This document shows, one piece after another, positions 37,521 to 49,242 of a stretch of DNA of 64,000 nucleotides. The notes under the pieces were generated by a model. That model saw only the letters and a list, made by a program, of their open reading frames with translations. It did not search any database and was not told where the DNA came from. The DNA comes from Alisma plantago-aquatica (taxonomy: Eukaryota; Streptophyta; Magnoliopsida; Alismatales; Alismataceae): positions 1,352,616,550-1,352,680,549 of the forward strand of contig OY856411.1 of assembly GCA_963693085.1 (NCBI GenBank), given 5' to 3'. Both the position numbers and the translations under genes were made by a program. Each line of letters begins with the position of its first letter. The first letter of the stretch is position 1.

Positions 37521-40137
37521 ATCAAGATGAAGAAGCTGAAAGATGTCTAGCTGTAGACAGGAAATGCAGCGCTCCTCGGGAGGCAGCCCGTGTTTTATTT
37601 TCCTAGAATAGGATGTTATTTACTTTCTTGCAAGGCAGACATTACAACCATTATGGACTGTAATAAGGCCCGAGTCAGTACATGCGCACGTGTGCTGACT
37701 CTTTTTGTTTTATGGGCCATCGCTGTGTTTTGCAGAGCATTGAGGAGTAATACCATCTGAGGTAGGAGATCCTTCTCTATACCAATGATGTTTTACCCTG
37801 CAATGGCCTATTACTTCACGCAGGTTTAGTTTTGGCCTTTTGACTGCCATCTTTTCTACCGTGTCGACCAGCTGGGCGCAGAACCACGTGTATCGGGCAG
37901 CCTCGCCCCGGGCGTCGCAAGGGCGGCGGATGACCCTTGGACTGGCCGATGGGACTTCGCATCTCGGGATTAGCGTGACTAAAACGCCCGACGCGTGCCA
38001 TGTTTTGCACGTTTCACCCCCAGCTGGGTTCTCTATAAATAGCGTGGAGGTTTCTTCATGTCGGGCTATCATTTTCTCCTTTTTGCCACCTGGAACGCAT
38101 GCTTTGATCCTCCCTTTTGCTCGTGTGTCGGCCATCTTGCCTTCGCCCTAGTATCGGGCGATGCCTTCTGAGAGCAAAGGTATAGCCCGACACGTCTTTC
38201 GCCCGACACGCTATCTCTCGCCCGACACAGATTTTTGTATCGTGTAAGGCATATCGGCCAGCTTGTTGTTTTCTTACCGAACGACATGGCTTGTCGCCCG
38301 ATAGGTTTGAAGACCGACACGTTTATCGGCCGATAAACATGTTGCCCGATGCCAGTATCTGTTACCGAGCCGCTTATCGGGTTTATATGACCTGCAGATT
38401 TTCTATCGCCCGACATGCTTTCACGCGTAACGCCGGTCGATAGCGTTTTCCCGATGTTTTGTATCGGGCGTCATGCTTCTCTCTACGATGTCATGTTTTT
38501 GCTTCATGTGACCTCGTATCGCCCGATACACCTGTGTCGAGCGTCGAGCCTTATCGCGCGACAACATCGTGTCGTCCGATCGCTTATCGCCCAGTTTTAA
38601 TAAGTTTTCTTTCTTTTCATCTTTCTTGCCTAACAGATGAATACATCAATTTTAAATAACAGGTATGGATCATATGGAGCAAACCACCTACCGCGCCAGC
38701 AAGCACAGCGCGGGGATCAGCAACAACTGTCGGGCAGAAACGGCAACGACAATGGAAAGGAAGATTCTTCTTGATTTGGTAGCTCCAATAGTGAGTCACC
38801 TAGCTACGAGTGCGGCAACCAAGGCCTCCGAACAAATTCGAGGCACCCTGGTTCCGCCCTCTTAAGGGAGAGGGCCCACCCTGACTACACACTCCTGGGA
38901 ACTAAACTAGGGACGGATAATCAGTCCCTTTGTTTTTGTTTACAACGGAGATGTGAAGAAAAGGTGGGCCAGAAGTGAATTTTGAGGGTTACGCTCACAC
39001 TCAACCGCTACACCGCCGAAGCGAACCCGCTAGACAACCTCCCAATGGCATGCTGCAACTTCGTAGGAGCATTTTGCAGCACATCAGAAAGCTAACCCTC
39101 ACTGGCTGTGCTTTACCTCACTTTTGCTTTCTTCTCTACTCTGGGACAGAGTAGAAAGTAAGTTTGGGGGGGTATGCCAATGAGGGAGGTATAAAAATTT
39201 TATCTCTTCGAGCTTTCTACGATATTCATTCTCTTTTACCTGATGTGCCCTTATAGCTCCCTGTATATCTGATGTACGCATGCATGCCATATAAAAATTT
39301 TCAAAAATCTTTCCTTTGCAAATTTCCTGCCCCTATGCATATGTACAAAGTTGCTGTAATAATAATAAAAACCTATTGTGACTTCTTGCAAAGTTTACTT
39401 TCTGTATATTTAACGAGTACAAGTTCTGTCATGTCTTTCTGATAATGTTGTCTCAAACAAACAAAAGATTGTGCCTTGCCATCCAAAAATTTTCGAAAAA
39501 TAATAATCTCACAAACAGCTAAGAGACGTGTATGGAGAAGGAAAAAGATGCCCAAACAGCAGATATCTCTTTTGTTTTCCCTTACCCAGCAAAAATCCCA
39601 AAAAGAGAAAGAAGCCTTATGAGCGTGAATAAAAGTATGAGAGTTGTGCCCAATAAGAGAAAAGAAAAAACAAATATATACACACTTGTTTTCGAAAAGT
39701 ACCCGTCTTTAGGCATGGTAAATCCGGGGCAGTGGTACGTAGGATGTGAAATCACTGCTCTAAAGCCAACTGGCTTGGACTGCAGGGACCACTTGCCCGT
39801 TAACGGACCCTTACCTGGATGGACTGATGGGAAACAAGAAGAAAAACCCAAAAAGCCTTAGCCTACCCTATACACAACTTTCTGCCCTTAAAATAAAGCT
39901 GTTTGGTGTGGAAGCTAACTTCAGAATCATACACCAAAGTCTCGCTGAAGCTGTGGAGAAGAAAAAATTTACTTAAATAATAAGGCAAGTAGGGCAAGGT
40001 CTTTTGCTCGCTTTAAGACAACATTACCTCCAAGACATCGCAATTCTTGTGCTATCCTTTAGCCTTAAAGTTTGGCTGTGCAAGAAGAAGCAACACAAAG
40101 TTTAGTTTAAATATTAATTGAGGACAATCAAAAAGCT
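37521..40137 (+). other. Non-coding interior of the gag-only element
   Basis: No pol similarity on either strand. 37860-38610 is a GC-rich zone packed with 'atcgcccgata', 'gcccgacac' and 'gtatcgggc' words like those of the LTR, and has its own 'tataaata' at 38034-38041. 38873-40137 is AT-rich and includes a second purine-tract-like 'aagtttgggggggt' (39160-39173). The plus frame at 38665-38865 has no recognised domain. Confidence 0.6.
38034..38041 (+). promoter_or_regulatory. Possible second internal promoter (TATA box)
   Basis: 'ctctataaatagcgtgg' is followed by a run of GCCCGA-type words, the same combination seen around the LTR TATA box. The unit could be a remnant of a related LTR captured inside the element. 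Confidence 0.4.
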
Positions 40138-40150
40138 AAGTTTGGGGGAG
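40138..40150 (+). promoter_or_regulatory. Polypurine tract
   Basis: 'aagtttgggggag', directly before the 3' LTR start at 40152, is the usual Athila/Tat plus-strand primer. Confidence 0.85.
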
Positions 40151-40151
40151 T

Positions 40152-41995
40152 TGATAACACCAAATTTTGTGACGTTTTTGCCCTTTTTCTATTATCAAAA
40201 CTACCCTTTTTCTGCTATTTTCCTCTATTTTATTAGCATTTTCGCAATAATTGGCCAAGCAACGCTCTTATTCCAGTTTTTCCTATCTTTTACAGGGTTT
40301 TCCTCGTTTTTGTGCAATAAGGCCGATTCCGGCCCACAATAAGTCTAAGCCCGTCTCGACCTTCCTGACGCCCGATACAACCCAGCCTGACAGGGGCTGG
40401 GCGACACAAAAATGATCGGCGGAGAAGGGCGCCTTGCGAAAGGGACGTACCGGCCGACACACCTTCTACCCGATAGGGAGCCAAAGCCGCTCGACTACCC
40501 AACTCGTCGAGCGACACGACCACCCACCGGCAGGCGTGCCGCCAGCCACGTGACCGATAGCCAGTGCCTCGCGCCAAAGACATACCTGTATCAGTCGTCC
40601 ACATCCATCGACCGGCGTATAAGGGGGCTACGTGGCGTTTCCAGCACCATAACTCCTTCAACCGCCGGTATAAATAGCAGCTACAGGAAGCTGAGAAGAC
40701 AAGTCGGAGACGTCGGAGGTTGGATAGGTTGGGACGGCTAGCCAGTTCACCGTTCGGACAGTTGGGGACTTGAGCGATCTGCGAGAGAAGTGCGAGAGCA
40801 ACCGTATCGTGCCCCAGTGCTCGTACCGAGCGACACTAGGTGAGCTCTTCCTCATCCCGAGAGGGAGGGGATCAGTTCACCTAGGACTGTACCGGACGGC
40901 ACTGAGGGCCGATATCGGACGACGTAGATACGCGACACGAGTGCCTGAAAACAATGCCCGACAGTAGTATATATGAATCCTTGTCCGATACGATACCGAA
41001 ACTGATACGCTCTCGCCGTCAGTCGTGCCGCTCGAGAGGGTGTGCCGCCCGACATGAGCGTATCGGCCAGGGTCTTCGAACGATATAGTCGTCCGTCAGG
41101 CGTGCCGTTCGAGAGTTCGTGCCGCCCGACACGGCTGTACCGGGATAGGTCCCTGGACGGTATCGGGCTGGGAGTAGTAGTAGTCTGTCGCCCTTCTACA
41201 TCAAGAAGGCGACATCTATATTTAATTCTGTTATTTAAATTCTTAGCTTATGCATTGTATTAAGACCCTTATTGCTGATGGAAATAGAAATGCTAAATTG
41301 TTATTTGTTTAATGCTTAGTGCCTTATGATTGGGTAACTACTGTGTTGGATATCTGAACTCTAGCTTGCATGTTTTGGATCGCGTTTCGCTTAGCTACCG
41401 AATCATCTTTCCCGTCGCAACTACTTCGAGAGTTGGGTTGTGGCTCTAGTGTTCGGTCCGATTCTGGAGTACGAGAGTGCCCGGAACGGAGTTGTTTTAG
41501 TATCATTCCACTCTAACTTGAGTCCAGCAACCTCGAGAGGGGTGTTGAAGCTTGGTTAGAGGCACCCGCTCTGAAAGGAGGGGTGCAGGGTGTTACTGCT
41601 ACCGCTTGTCTTTCTAAAAGTCTTATCCCTTGCATTACACCTTAAACTGCAGTTTACCTTTCTATTTTCTGTTGCATGAAAATTCCTAAAAACTGCTAAA
41701 TGACAAAATCTTAATCTTTCTTGTAACTCCAGTTGGAGATAGTTTTCTTTGATTTAATAGTGACATCTGGTTGTTCCCTTCGGGGAACTTCAATATCTCT
41801 TTATATCCACCGGAGTGTAGAGTGTCGATTCAGAGTCATCAACACAACCCACCTTGTCCCTGTGTTCGACCCCGTATGACTACTTCGACCCCGTAAACAA
41901 AGTTGCGGGGGCCTAGAAGGATTCAGGTTATAAATGCGAAGGCTCGACTACCTCAATACGCCTCCAATTTTAGGACGCGCGATTTAGGCCGGTCA
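40152..41995 (+). repeat. 3' LTR of the Athila/Tat-type element
   Basis: 1844 bp, the partner of 33849-35691, with scattered single-base differences (for example in the 40580-40610 and 40980-41000 stretches). Most visible differences are C/T or G/A changes, consistent with deamination at methylated sites. Confidence 0.92.
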
Positions 41996-42170
41996 ATAGG
42001 TATGTTGGTGAAAAAAGTGGTGTGCTCCTACCAATCACGTCTTCATGAAACATCCAAAAATCATTGATATGCACAAAACCTTTTTGTAATACATGTGAGA
42101 ATACTTCTTCCTCTATTTAAGGTGTCTATATAGACATACCTTTCAAGGTAAAATCCATTTTCCTTGTCTA
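41996..42170 (-). pseudogene. N-terminal part of the decayed CACTA transposase
   Basis: On the minus strand this region reads a decayed coding stretch, 'FWMFHEDVIGRSTPLFSPTY', that runs across the 'atagg' insertion site into 'HQMLKDLFGM' at 33830-33800. This joins it to the transposase remnant at 31089-33848, with the Athila-type element as a later insertion. How far it extends beyond 42170 cannot be seen. Confidence 0.45.
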
Positions 42171-44366
42171 GTTACTTTTTGGTGGATAAGAGAAATAATT
42201 CTTCCTCTAATACATCACTTCACACTTTTTTCCCTATATACATTCATATCCAATCCACTAGAAAATCCATCTCTATGAGGATAAAATGTAATAGGTTATA
42301 GATTCATGAAATAAGTAATCTCATTATTTAAGTTTAATCCTAAGTGACGCTATTCAGAATACGATTAAACATATTTCTCAATTTAAGACTTGAGATGTTT
42401 CTTCATGATAGGGAATTTGTACATCTATTGTAATTTTATGCTCTACTTGATCAAAAAACAAATTATGCACCTATAGTATGATAGTACCTACATAAAAAAA
42501 TACTGAAGTTGTAAGGGTGCATAACTTGAAAATATGAATGGTGCTCAATAAGTAGATTCTATAAGTTTTAAGTCTTATTCAAACTAAAACCTAACTAATT
42601 GTGGTTGTCTATGATTTATATACCTTAATAGGAAATTTTGCACAATGGTCATCTATTATCATTCATATCAAAAAATGGGTAGATTGCATCGATGAGTGAA
42701 CTCATTCTATGGCATAATAGAGGGAAAATATGATTAGATATATGAGCATGATAGTCTATTTTTGGAAAATTATGTAAATGATCATACTAATTAGTATAAT
42801 AGAATTATCTATATGTTTCATAAATTAAAAATTCATGAAGTGAAAAATATCCTTAAAAGACTCATAATACAATCACATAAGTTTCAAAAAGTTAGAATAG
42901 TATTAGTTAATAAGCAAGCATCTTGTCTCAGATACATAAATTATATATGAAATATAGAAGAGTCATGAACTAGTAAGAGAGGGATTTATAAATGTACTAT
43001 GTTGGTGCAACTTATGTCGATCTATAAATAGATTGTTGCCAACAAATCTAACATCCTATTACATGTTCTCCAAATGTCAAATATAATCAAGATATAAAGA
43101 AGAAAAGAAAATAAAAAAGGTAATATTGTAGATAACTTAGAACCTCATTATGATGATGGGTCATGACCTAAAGGTATTTAAGGATGTGATTTCTACATGG
43201 TGAATCATGGGGAGGGGAATGGTGAGGAAATAACAATTATTATTTGATTAAAATTTTGATAGGGAAATTTGGCTATTTTTTGTCCCCATGGAAAAACATG
43301 GTGAATCATATGGAAAGAAGTTTCTTTTAAAACCCCACTAATTATTTAGACACATATACAAAATAACCTTAAAAAAATAGGATTCATACATGTGCATATC
43401 ATTTTTTATAAAGAAACCCCCTCATTGTTCCATACCCATGTAACAAGCAATATTTTTAAATTTTTTTCCCATACCCATCTCTTTCATCAGGTACATGTTA
43501 CTAAACAACATATTTTAACAAATTTCCCATCCCCATTACCGTCCCCTTCCCCTTCCCCTTCCCCATCTCCTTTCCCTTGACCAACTAATTTTTCACCAAA
43601 TGCTAAATACAACAAAAGTGTCTCAAGTGGATGAGGTAAACATTCAAAAAATATATTATTATTGGTACAAAAAAAGTGTGCATGGCCTCTTAACAACAAG
43701 ATTCAAGTTTTCCAACTTCTATCTAACATTGATCTTTAATTCTTTACCATGAAAAATAGCCCATAGTTGGTGTCGCCATTGGTTGGTTACTACACAAGAG
43801 TAGGTGGATTACATGTTTGGAAATAGATTGTGAGTCTTGACAGAGAACAACCTATCATTGAGAGAGCGGGTATTAGCATATTGAGAGAGAGAGAAAGATA
43901 GCAAAGAATAATCTTCATTCTTCTTTCACATTGTGGCCAACTGGGACTATAGGAGAAAAGGACCATGGAGACTAAGACTGTCGCACACAAAGGCAGCAAT
44001 TCTTGAAGATTAAGACAACATGACACCAGGACTCACAAGAAATGGGGAGTCACAATGCACAACATGATTTCTTTGGGGTGGTTGAATCAGGGACTGAATG
44101 CATCCTTATTTATTCACCTAGCTGGTGTACTGTGTGGGCTTTGAAGGTAACCTAGAGGGAATCCTATTAATCTTTTTGTGAGGAACTATTATAATTTGTA
44201 ATTCATTTATGAAGGAAAGGATGTCACAAGGAACTTGGTATTCTGTTAAGGACACAATTGAGGGATAAACCTTGGTTGTTAAGGTTTAATGCTAAATAGT
44301 AGATGTTTATTTTAAAGTCCCATCATCCCTCACAACTTTCCTTTACTAAATCCTTATTTTTTGTAG
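42171..44366. other. AT-rich region without recognised genes
   Basis: About 2.2 kb of AT-rich DNA, possibly the rest of the CACTA element. Only a short simple repeat of 'ccccttcccc' type (43530-43575) stands out. The minus frames at 43487-43699 and 43790-44026 are not recognised. Confidence 0.3.
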
Positions 44367-45130
44367 TGATCATGTGTCTTTTTTCCCATAATTCATATCA
44401 AAATACTCATGAGTTTTTTTTGCATGTTTTATAGGTACTTGACCACTACTTTGTGAATAGTAAAGAAGGAGATTGATCCTAAAGCTTCACTAAGATTGAA
44501 GAAGTCCAAAGTGATGATAGGTTCACCCCCAACCTACCCCAATTTATCAAGGATTGAGTTTAAGCAAAAATCTCCATGAATGACCAAGTGAAAAACTCAA
44601 ATGTAAGCAAAAATCCCTAAAGCAGTTGTTGTGGCAGATATCGATTGTGCTAGACAAGATTTCATGAAAGGGTTTTAGAAGGAAAACAACCCTCATAATG
44701 GGTATTTTATTAGAAAAATGATTTTTGAGAGTGATATAAAAATGGTCATTCCACTAACCACAGTTGTGTCGATGATATCTACAAATACCCCTCCTATTTT
44801 AACCCCCCACCATAGTCATTCTTCACTAGAATAGTTGTTCTTCCACCAATGGCTAGATCATTCCATCCACCACACCCATCCTTATATCAACCATAAAAGC
44901 CATCCTACCTAGAACATCTGTGCTACGTGCACCTCATCATGACCTTTCTGACAAGAACAACAATACTACCTACCCTCATGTCCATTGTAGAACTTGACAT
45001 TTACCCCATTTTCGACATGATTGTTCTCGATCACCAGGACCGTTCCACCATCTCTTCACCATGATGTGGTAGGTTAGAATTGTCATTCTACCTCAGAATT
45101 CTAGTGCTTCCCAACAACACTTTTACCACT
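44367..45130 (+). mobile_element. Truncated Athila/Tat-like LTR (copy A)
   Basis: It shares ordered segments with copy B: '...atactcatga', 'tgcatg...ata.gt.cttgaccact', 'gagattgatccta', 'caacctaccccaa', 'gattgagtttaagcaaa', 'aatgaccaagtgaa', and a zone of degenerate 'accacagttgtg' words. It stops where Copia-like coding begins, so the 3' part is missing. Confidence 0.5.
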
Positions 45131-45439
45131 TTACTTCATAATTCCTCCTAACAAGTACCTAATCAAACTTGTAGAGTCTATCCAATTGTTGTTCCCATGA
45201 ACAAATATCAAGTGGGTGAGACACGAGAAGTAGATCATGCTCATAGTCATGTTGAAATTGAACAAGTTTAACATTCTCATTTTAAAAAACAACTTGAGGA
45301 GCATGTACAACATGCAAAACCTAATGTTGATTTAATAAGATCTACAAGAACAAGGAGGTCATCCATCCCATCTAACTATGTTGTATACCTTAAAGAGACA
45401 AATGTAGACTTCAAGAATATTGATACATTATATTGCAAG
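45131..45439 (+). pseudogene. Copia pol fragment before the reverse transcriptase
   Basis: The plus-strand translation includes 'LIRSTRTRRSSIPSNYVVYL' followed by 'KETNVDF'. This is the characteristic 'R.S.R.r..P.dY' linker between integrase and reverse transcriptase of Ty1/Copia polyproteins. It is interrupted at 45439 by LTR copy B and resumes after 47795. Confidence 0.6.
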
Positions 45440-47794
45440 TGATTCAACCCAATATTGGGTATATATCATTTGTATTTCATCTCGTAATTTATATCAACAT
45501 ACTCATGATGCATGTCATTTTTCAATAAATCCCATTATATTCTAAATACACTTGTGGATGATTTTTTGCATGCTATATAAGTTCTTGACCACTAAATTAT
45601 GGAAGGTAAAGAATGAGATTGATCCTAGGGATTCCCCAAGATTGTAGGAATCCAAACTATTTACGAGTTAACCCCCAACCACCCCAAGTATTCAATGATT
45701 GAGATTAAGCAAATAGTTTCATGAATGACCAAGTGAAGAACTCAAGTTCAAGAAAAAGTCCCCAAAAACAACTAATCCAGCTGAGAACTTTCATGCAACA
45801 CAAATCATAACATAGGGTTTTAGGAAAAAGTACAACCATCATAATGTGTGTTTGTCTGGGAAAATGACTGTTGTGTGTCATAGTCAAAACAATTGTTCCA
45901 CTCACCACAGCCGTGCAGTATACCCCTCCTATTATAAAAATACCCCCACCATTACAATCATTCATCACTAGAACAATTGTTCTAATACCCATGCCCATGA
46001 CTTTTCCACCCACCACCATCATCCCACTCTCAACCATCAAGGTTTTTTTTACCCAGAACATGCTTTCTACCTCCACTTCACCATGACAATTCTGACTAGA
46101 ACAATTTTTCTACCTACCCTCATTTCCATCATACAACTTGGAATTTACCCCATTTTCAACATGTTTGTTCTCGCTCACTGAGACTATCCCATTATCCATC
46201 CACCACAAATGAGTCATGGTAGAATGGTCATTCTACGTAAGAAGCCTAGTGTTTCCCAACACCACTTCTACCACTTCAACCCCCACCCACTTATACTAGC
46301 TACCCTTCCTAGGATATTATATAAACCTTAGTGGAAGTTGGGATGAGGGGGAGATATCATTTAACCTCCACCCCACCCATCATCAACCTACTTGTCTCCT
46401 ACCTAATCCCTCACTTGCCACTCTATCTTACACCCCAAAACCTAGGTTTCTAGAGTTTTGTTATTCTCTGCCACATTACCGTTCTAGCTTTCCACCCTTT
46501 AAGGAGTGGGGAGACTGAGCTTGACACAAATAGAGGTGAAGTAGGAGGATTTTCATGAACCTACATGGTTATATATTCTCCTTCTCCTTCTTATTTCGTA
46601 CTTCCTTTGATCATATGTAACTAAGATCTCTTATATGGGAGAATTTATGGGACTTTGATACCATTTAATGAGGAATGTTCATGTAAATGTTCTATGTTAT
46701 TTATTAGTTACATTTTATACTTGGTATCTCTCCCTACCACTTTCGTTGATTCTTTGATAAATGAACAACCTAAGGTTTATAGAAAAGAGGGCTTTTTTGG
46801 GACTCTGAGGGGAAAACTCCCAAGTTCCCTAACGGAACCTTGGTTAGTTTTTATCTCTTCCCTAATACCCCTCTATTCCACTAACTCTTGGTGTGAGATC
46901 TAAGTGACTAAGTATGGATCTTCCCTCTCATAATAAGGATCATCCCTATAGATTGGGTAGGAGATAATAGGGTTTGAAACAACCTCCTCCTATCTCATAT
47001 ACCACCATTTTCCACCGCGTGGATGAGGAGAACTATCCTCAAAAATCAACATTAGAGTTGACCTAGTCCTAGGATTACCTATCGCCAAGTCAATTGAGAC
47101 TCACAAGGTTGGATAGGGTGTGATAGGGACCAATTATATAATTCATCCTCTATGCCACCCATGGATAACTAGTAGGTAGGATTCCTAATCTCATTTCCCT
47201 ATATTTGTTTGGTTTTGTGGCATGAATATAAACCCTATTCACATGGATGATTATCCCATAACCCACAAACAACTCTCTCCTATAATCATTGACTACAACC
47301 TTAATTTCATAGTTTTTGCTCTGTAGCTTTATTTGTAGCTCATTAGGCTTAAGTGCTTAATTAGTGGTGAACATTTCTTATTAGATTTATTTGTTGTAGA
47401 TTTTAGTTGCTTGAGTTGAGTTTTGTTTGTTTGATTATCTAGTTAGTTGTAAATGCCTTGTTTTGTTAATTGATCTTGTTTAATAGAAAGTTATTGTTGC
47501 TCTTGCTAGTTTAGTGCTAATTGTATCTGGCTTTCTACTTAGACTTGATTGTTATGATTAACTTAATTTTCACACAAACCTCACTTAATTGCATGAACCC
47601 CCTTAGTTTAACCAAAACCCAACTTGAAGCCATAAAAAGTCTAATAGTCTGCATGAGGACTCTAGTTAAGAAAACTTAGCTCTAGAAGCCCCCACCATCT
47701 TTATGAATTTGACCTATACTTGTCACCTCTATAATACATTCCGATCTTGTGTGCTTGCATAATATGTATTCAGAGTGTGTCGAATTAGGTTACT
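45440..47794 (+). mobile_element. Athila/Tat-like LTR inserted in Copia pol (copy B)
   Basis: It starts 'tgattcaacccaatattggg' after 'gcaag' and ends near 'gtgtgtcgaattaggttact' before 'ggaag', an imperfect 4-of-5 candidate target duplication. It matches copy C (15208 onward) in order over about 2.3 kb, including the 'gtgtgcttgca' motif near the 3' end. No coding sequence is present, so it is a solo LTR or a remnant of one. Confidence 0.5.
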
Positions 47795-48440
47795 GGAAGC
47801 CCAAATGCTTGGTGAAATCAAATGGTTTGGTGATATGAATGAATAATTCTATTCCATGGATAAAAATAAAGTTTGCTAGCTTGAAGATGCCAAAGAGTAT
47901 TAAACCTATTAGTTCAAAATGGGTCTTAATGACCAAAAGAAACTCAAAAGGTGAAACTGAATGACACAATGATAGACTAGCTGCAAAGGATTTCACACAA
48001 GAAGGAAGGCTTATATTACAAATGCACATTTCTTCAGTCTCATCAAAGGACTCTCATAGAGTGATCGAGGTCTTAGTGACTCCTTTGATCTTGAGCTATA
48101 TCAAAGGAATGTAACTTTTTTTTATCTTTGGATATGGATTTATCTGAAGAAGTGTATATGGAATGACCAGAAGGTTTCATTGATGACACTAGAGGTCATA
48201 TGGTTAGCAAAATTAGAGAAATTAATTTATGGACATAAACAAGAATCTTGACAACCGTGCATAACATTTAACACCATCATATCAAAAGTTTGAGCCTAAG
48301 CCTAACAGTGCATAACATTTAACACAGTCTATATTATTAAATCTTTATGTAGATGACATTCTTGTCACATTTAATAGCTTCGGTGTATTACATAAGATTA
48401 AACTATTTCTTTCTTCTAACTTTGAGATGAAAAACATAGG
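47795..48440 (+). pseudogene. Decayed Copia reverse transcriptase
   Basis: Seen in the plus-strand translation: 'KPISSKWVLMTKRNSKGETE' (the K.I..KWV.K.K....G entry to the RT domain), 'AAKDFTQEG' for the usual VAKGFTQ.G, an 'EVYMEQPEGF'-like stretch at about 48150, and 'LNLYVDDILVTFNSFG' at about 48330-48385 with the YVDD catalytic box. Stops and shifts separate the pieces. The fragment is lost at 48440, ahead of the microsatellite. Confidence 0.75.
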
Positions 48441-48500
48441 TTAAGTTGTGTGTATAAACTCGGGTGGGTGCATGCATGGAGCTGGCGAAGCTGACAGAAA

Positions 48501-48502
<2 letters not shown>

Positions 48503-48585
<83 letters not shown>
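48503..48585. repeat. (AT)n microsatellite
   Basis: A pure dinucleotide run of just over 80 bp, directly abutting the left end of the hairpin MITE. Confidence 0.95.
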
Positions 48586-48588
<3 letters not shown>

Positions 48589-48978
48589 AGGCTAGAATAC
48601 ACTCGAGTGTACAGATCACGCCGTACACCCCAATGGTGTTTGCCTATCTAGACCATGTTTTTCCAAAATCTAATCCATTGATATTCATGGTTACAATAAT
48701 AATATGTCACACACATAATTTGAGCTCATTTGGATGAGTGTAAGTCACTCATCTTAGGACAACAAAATCGACGTACAAAACTAATTTGAAATACATGATT
48801 TTCACCTCCTTTAAATGCACGACCTATAAGTGTCCAAATGAGCTAAAATTTATTATATGGTATGTTCTTATGATAATTAAGAAGATCAACGGTTTAGATT
48901 TTTTAAAAATTTATTGCATCTTAAAAAATGACTGAGGTGTACGGTGCCTCCGGTACACTCGAGTGTACACTAGCCTCA

Positions 48979-48979
<1 letters not shown>
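48586..48979. mobile_element. Hairpin MITE between microsatellites
   Basis: 394 bp. The termini are inverted: the left begins 'gtcaggctagaatacactcg' and the inverted right begins 'gtgaggctagtgtacactcg'. The match continues over about 46 bp and, with more changes, over nearly the whole half-element (aaatctaa.cc.ttgat; tagctcatttgga), so the element could form a hairpin. Each terminus contains an ACTCGAGT palindrome. The left flank is (AT)n; the right flank is (CT)n then (TA)n. Rice Micron elements, which insert in (TA)n, are the closest precedent I know; identity with that family is not claimed. Confidence 0.65.

Positions 48980-49060
<81 letters not shown>
48980..49060. repeat. (CT)n followed by (TA)n microsatellite
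   Basis: About 30 bp of CT repeats pass into about 50 bp of TA repeats, on the right side of the MITE. Confidence 0.95.
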
Positions 49061-49062
<2 letters not shown>

Positions 49063-49078
49063 GGATGATCTAGTGCGG

Positions 49079-49242
49079 ACCAATCTTTTTCGATCGTGAA
49101 GCAGTAATAGTCACAAGCAGTTACGTAGTCAATTAGGGACGTGTGCGCCCCACTTCCTATTCTTCAACACGAGATACCAAACCAATCTTTTTCGGAGAGC
49201 GACACAGTAATACACCGGCAACTACGTAGTCAGTCAATCGGA
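49079..49242. repeat. Diverged 102-bp direct duplication
   Basis: 'accaatctttttcg' recurs at 49079 and 49181, each followed by 'agtaata' and 'actacgtagtca' type segments. It marks an old tandem duplication of about 100 bp just right of the microsatellite. Confidence 0.55.

Larger units (their letters stand above)
33849..41995 (+). mobile_element. Complete gag-only LTR retrotransposon, Athila/Tat type
   Basis: LTRs at 33849-35691 and 40152-41995 begin TGATAACACC and end CCGGTCA. The target duplication ATAGG is exact (33844-33848 and 41996-42000). A tRNA-Asp-type primer-binding site follows the left LTR and a purine tract precedes the right LTR. The 4.46-kb interior contains a damaged gag and then about 2.6 kb of non-coding DNA; no pol is present. 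LTR identity is very high by eye, so the insertion is young although gag already carries stop codons. That suggests the copy was made with proteins supplied in trans. Confidence 0.93.
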
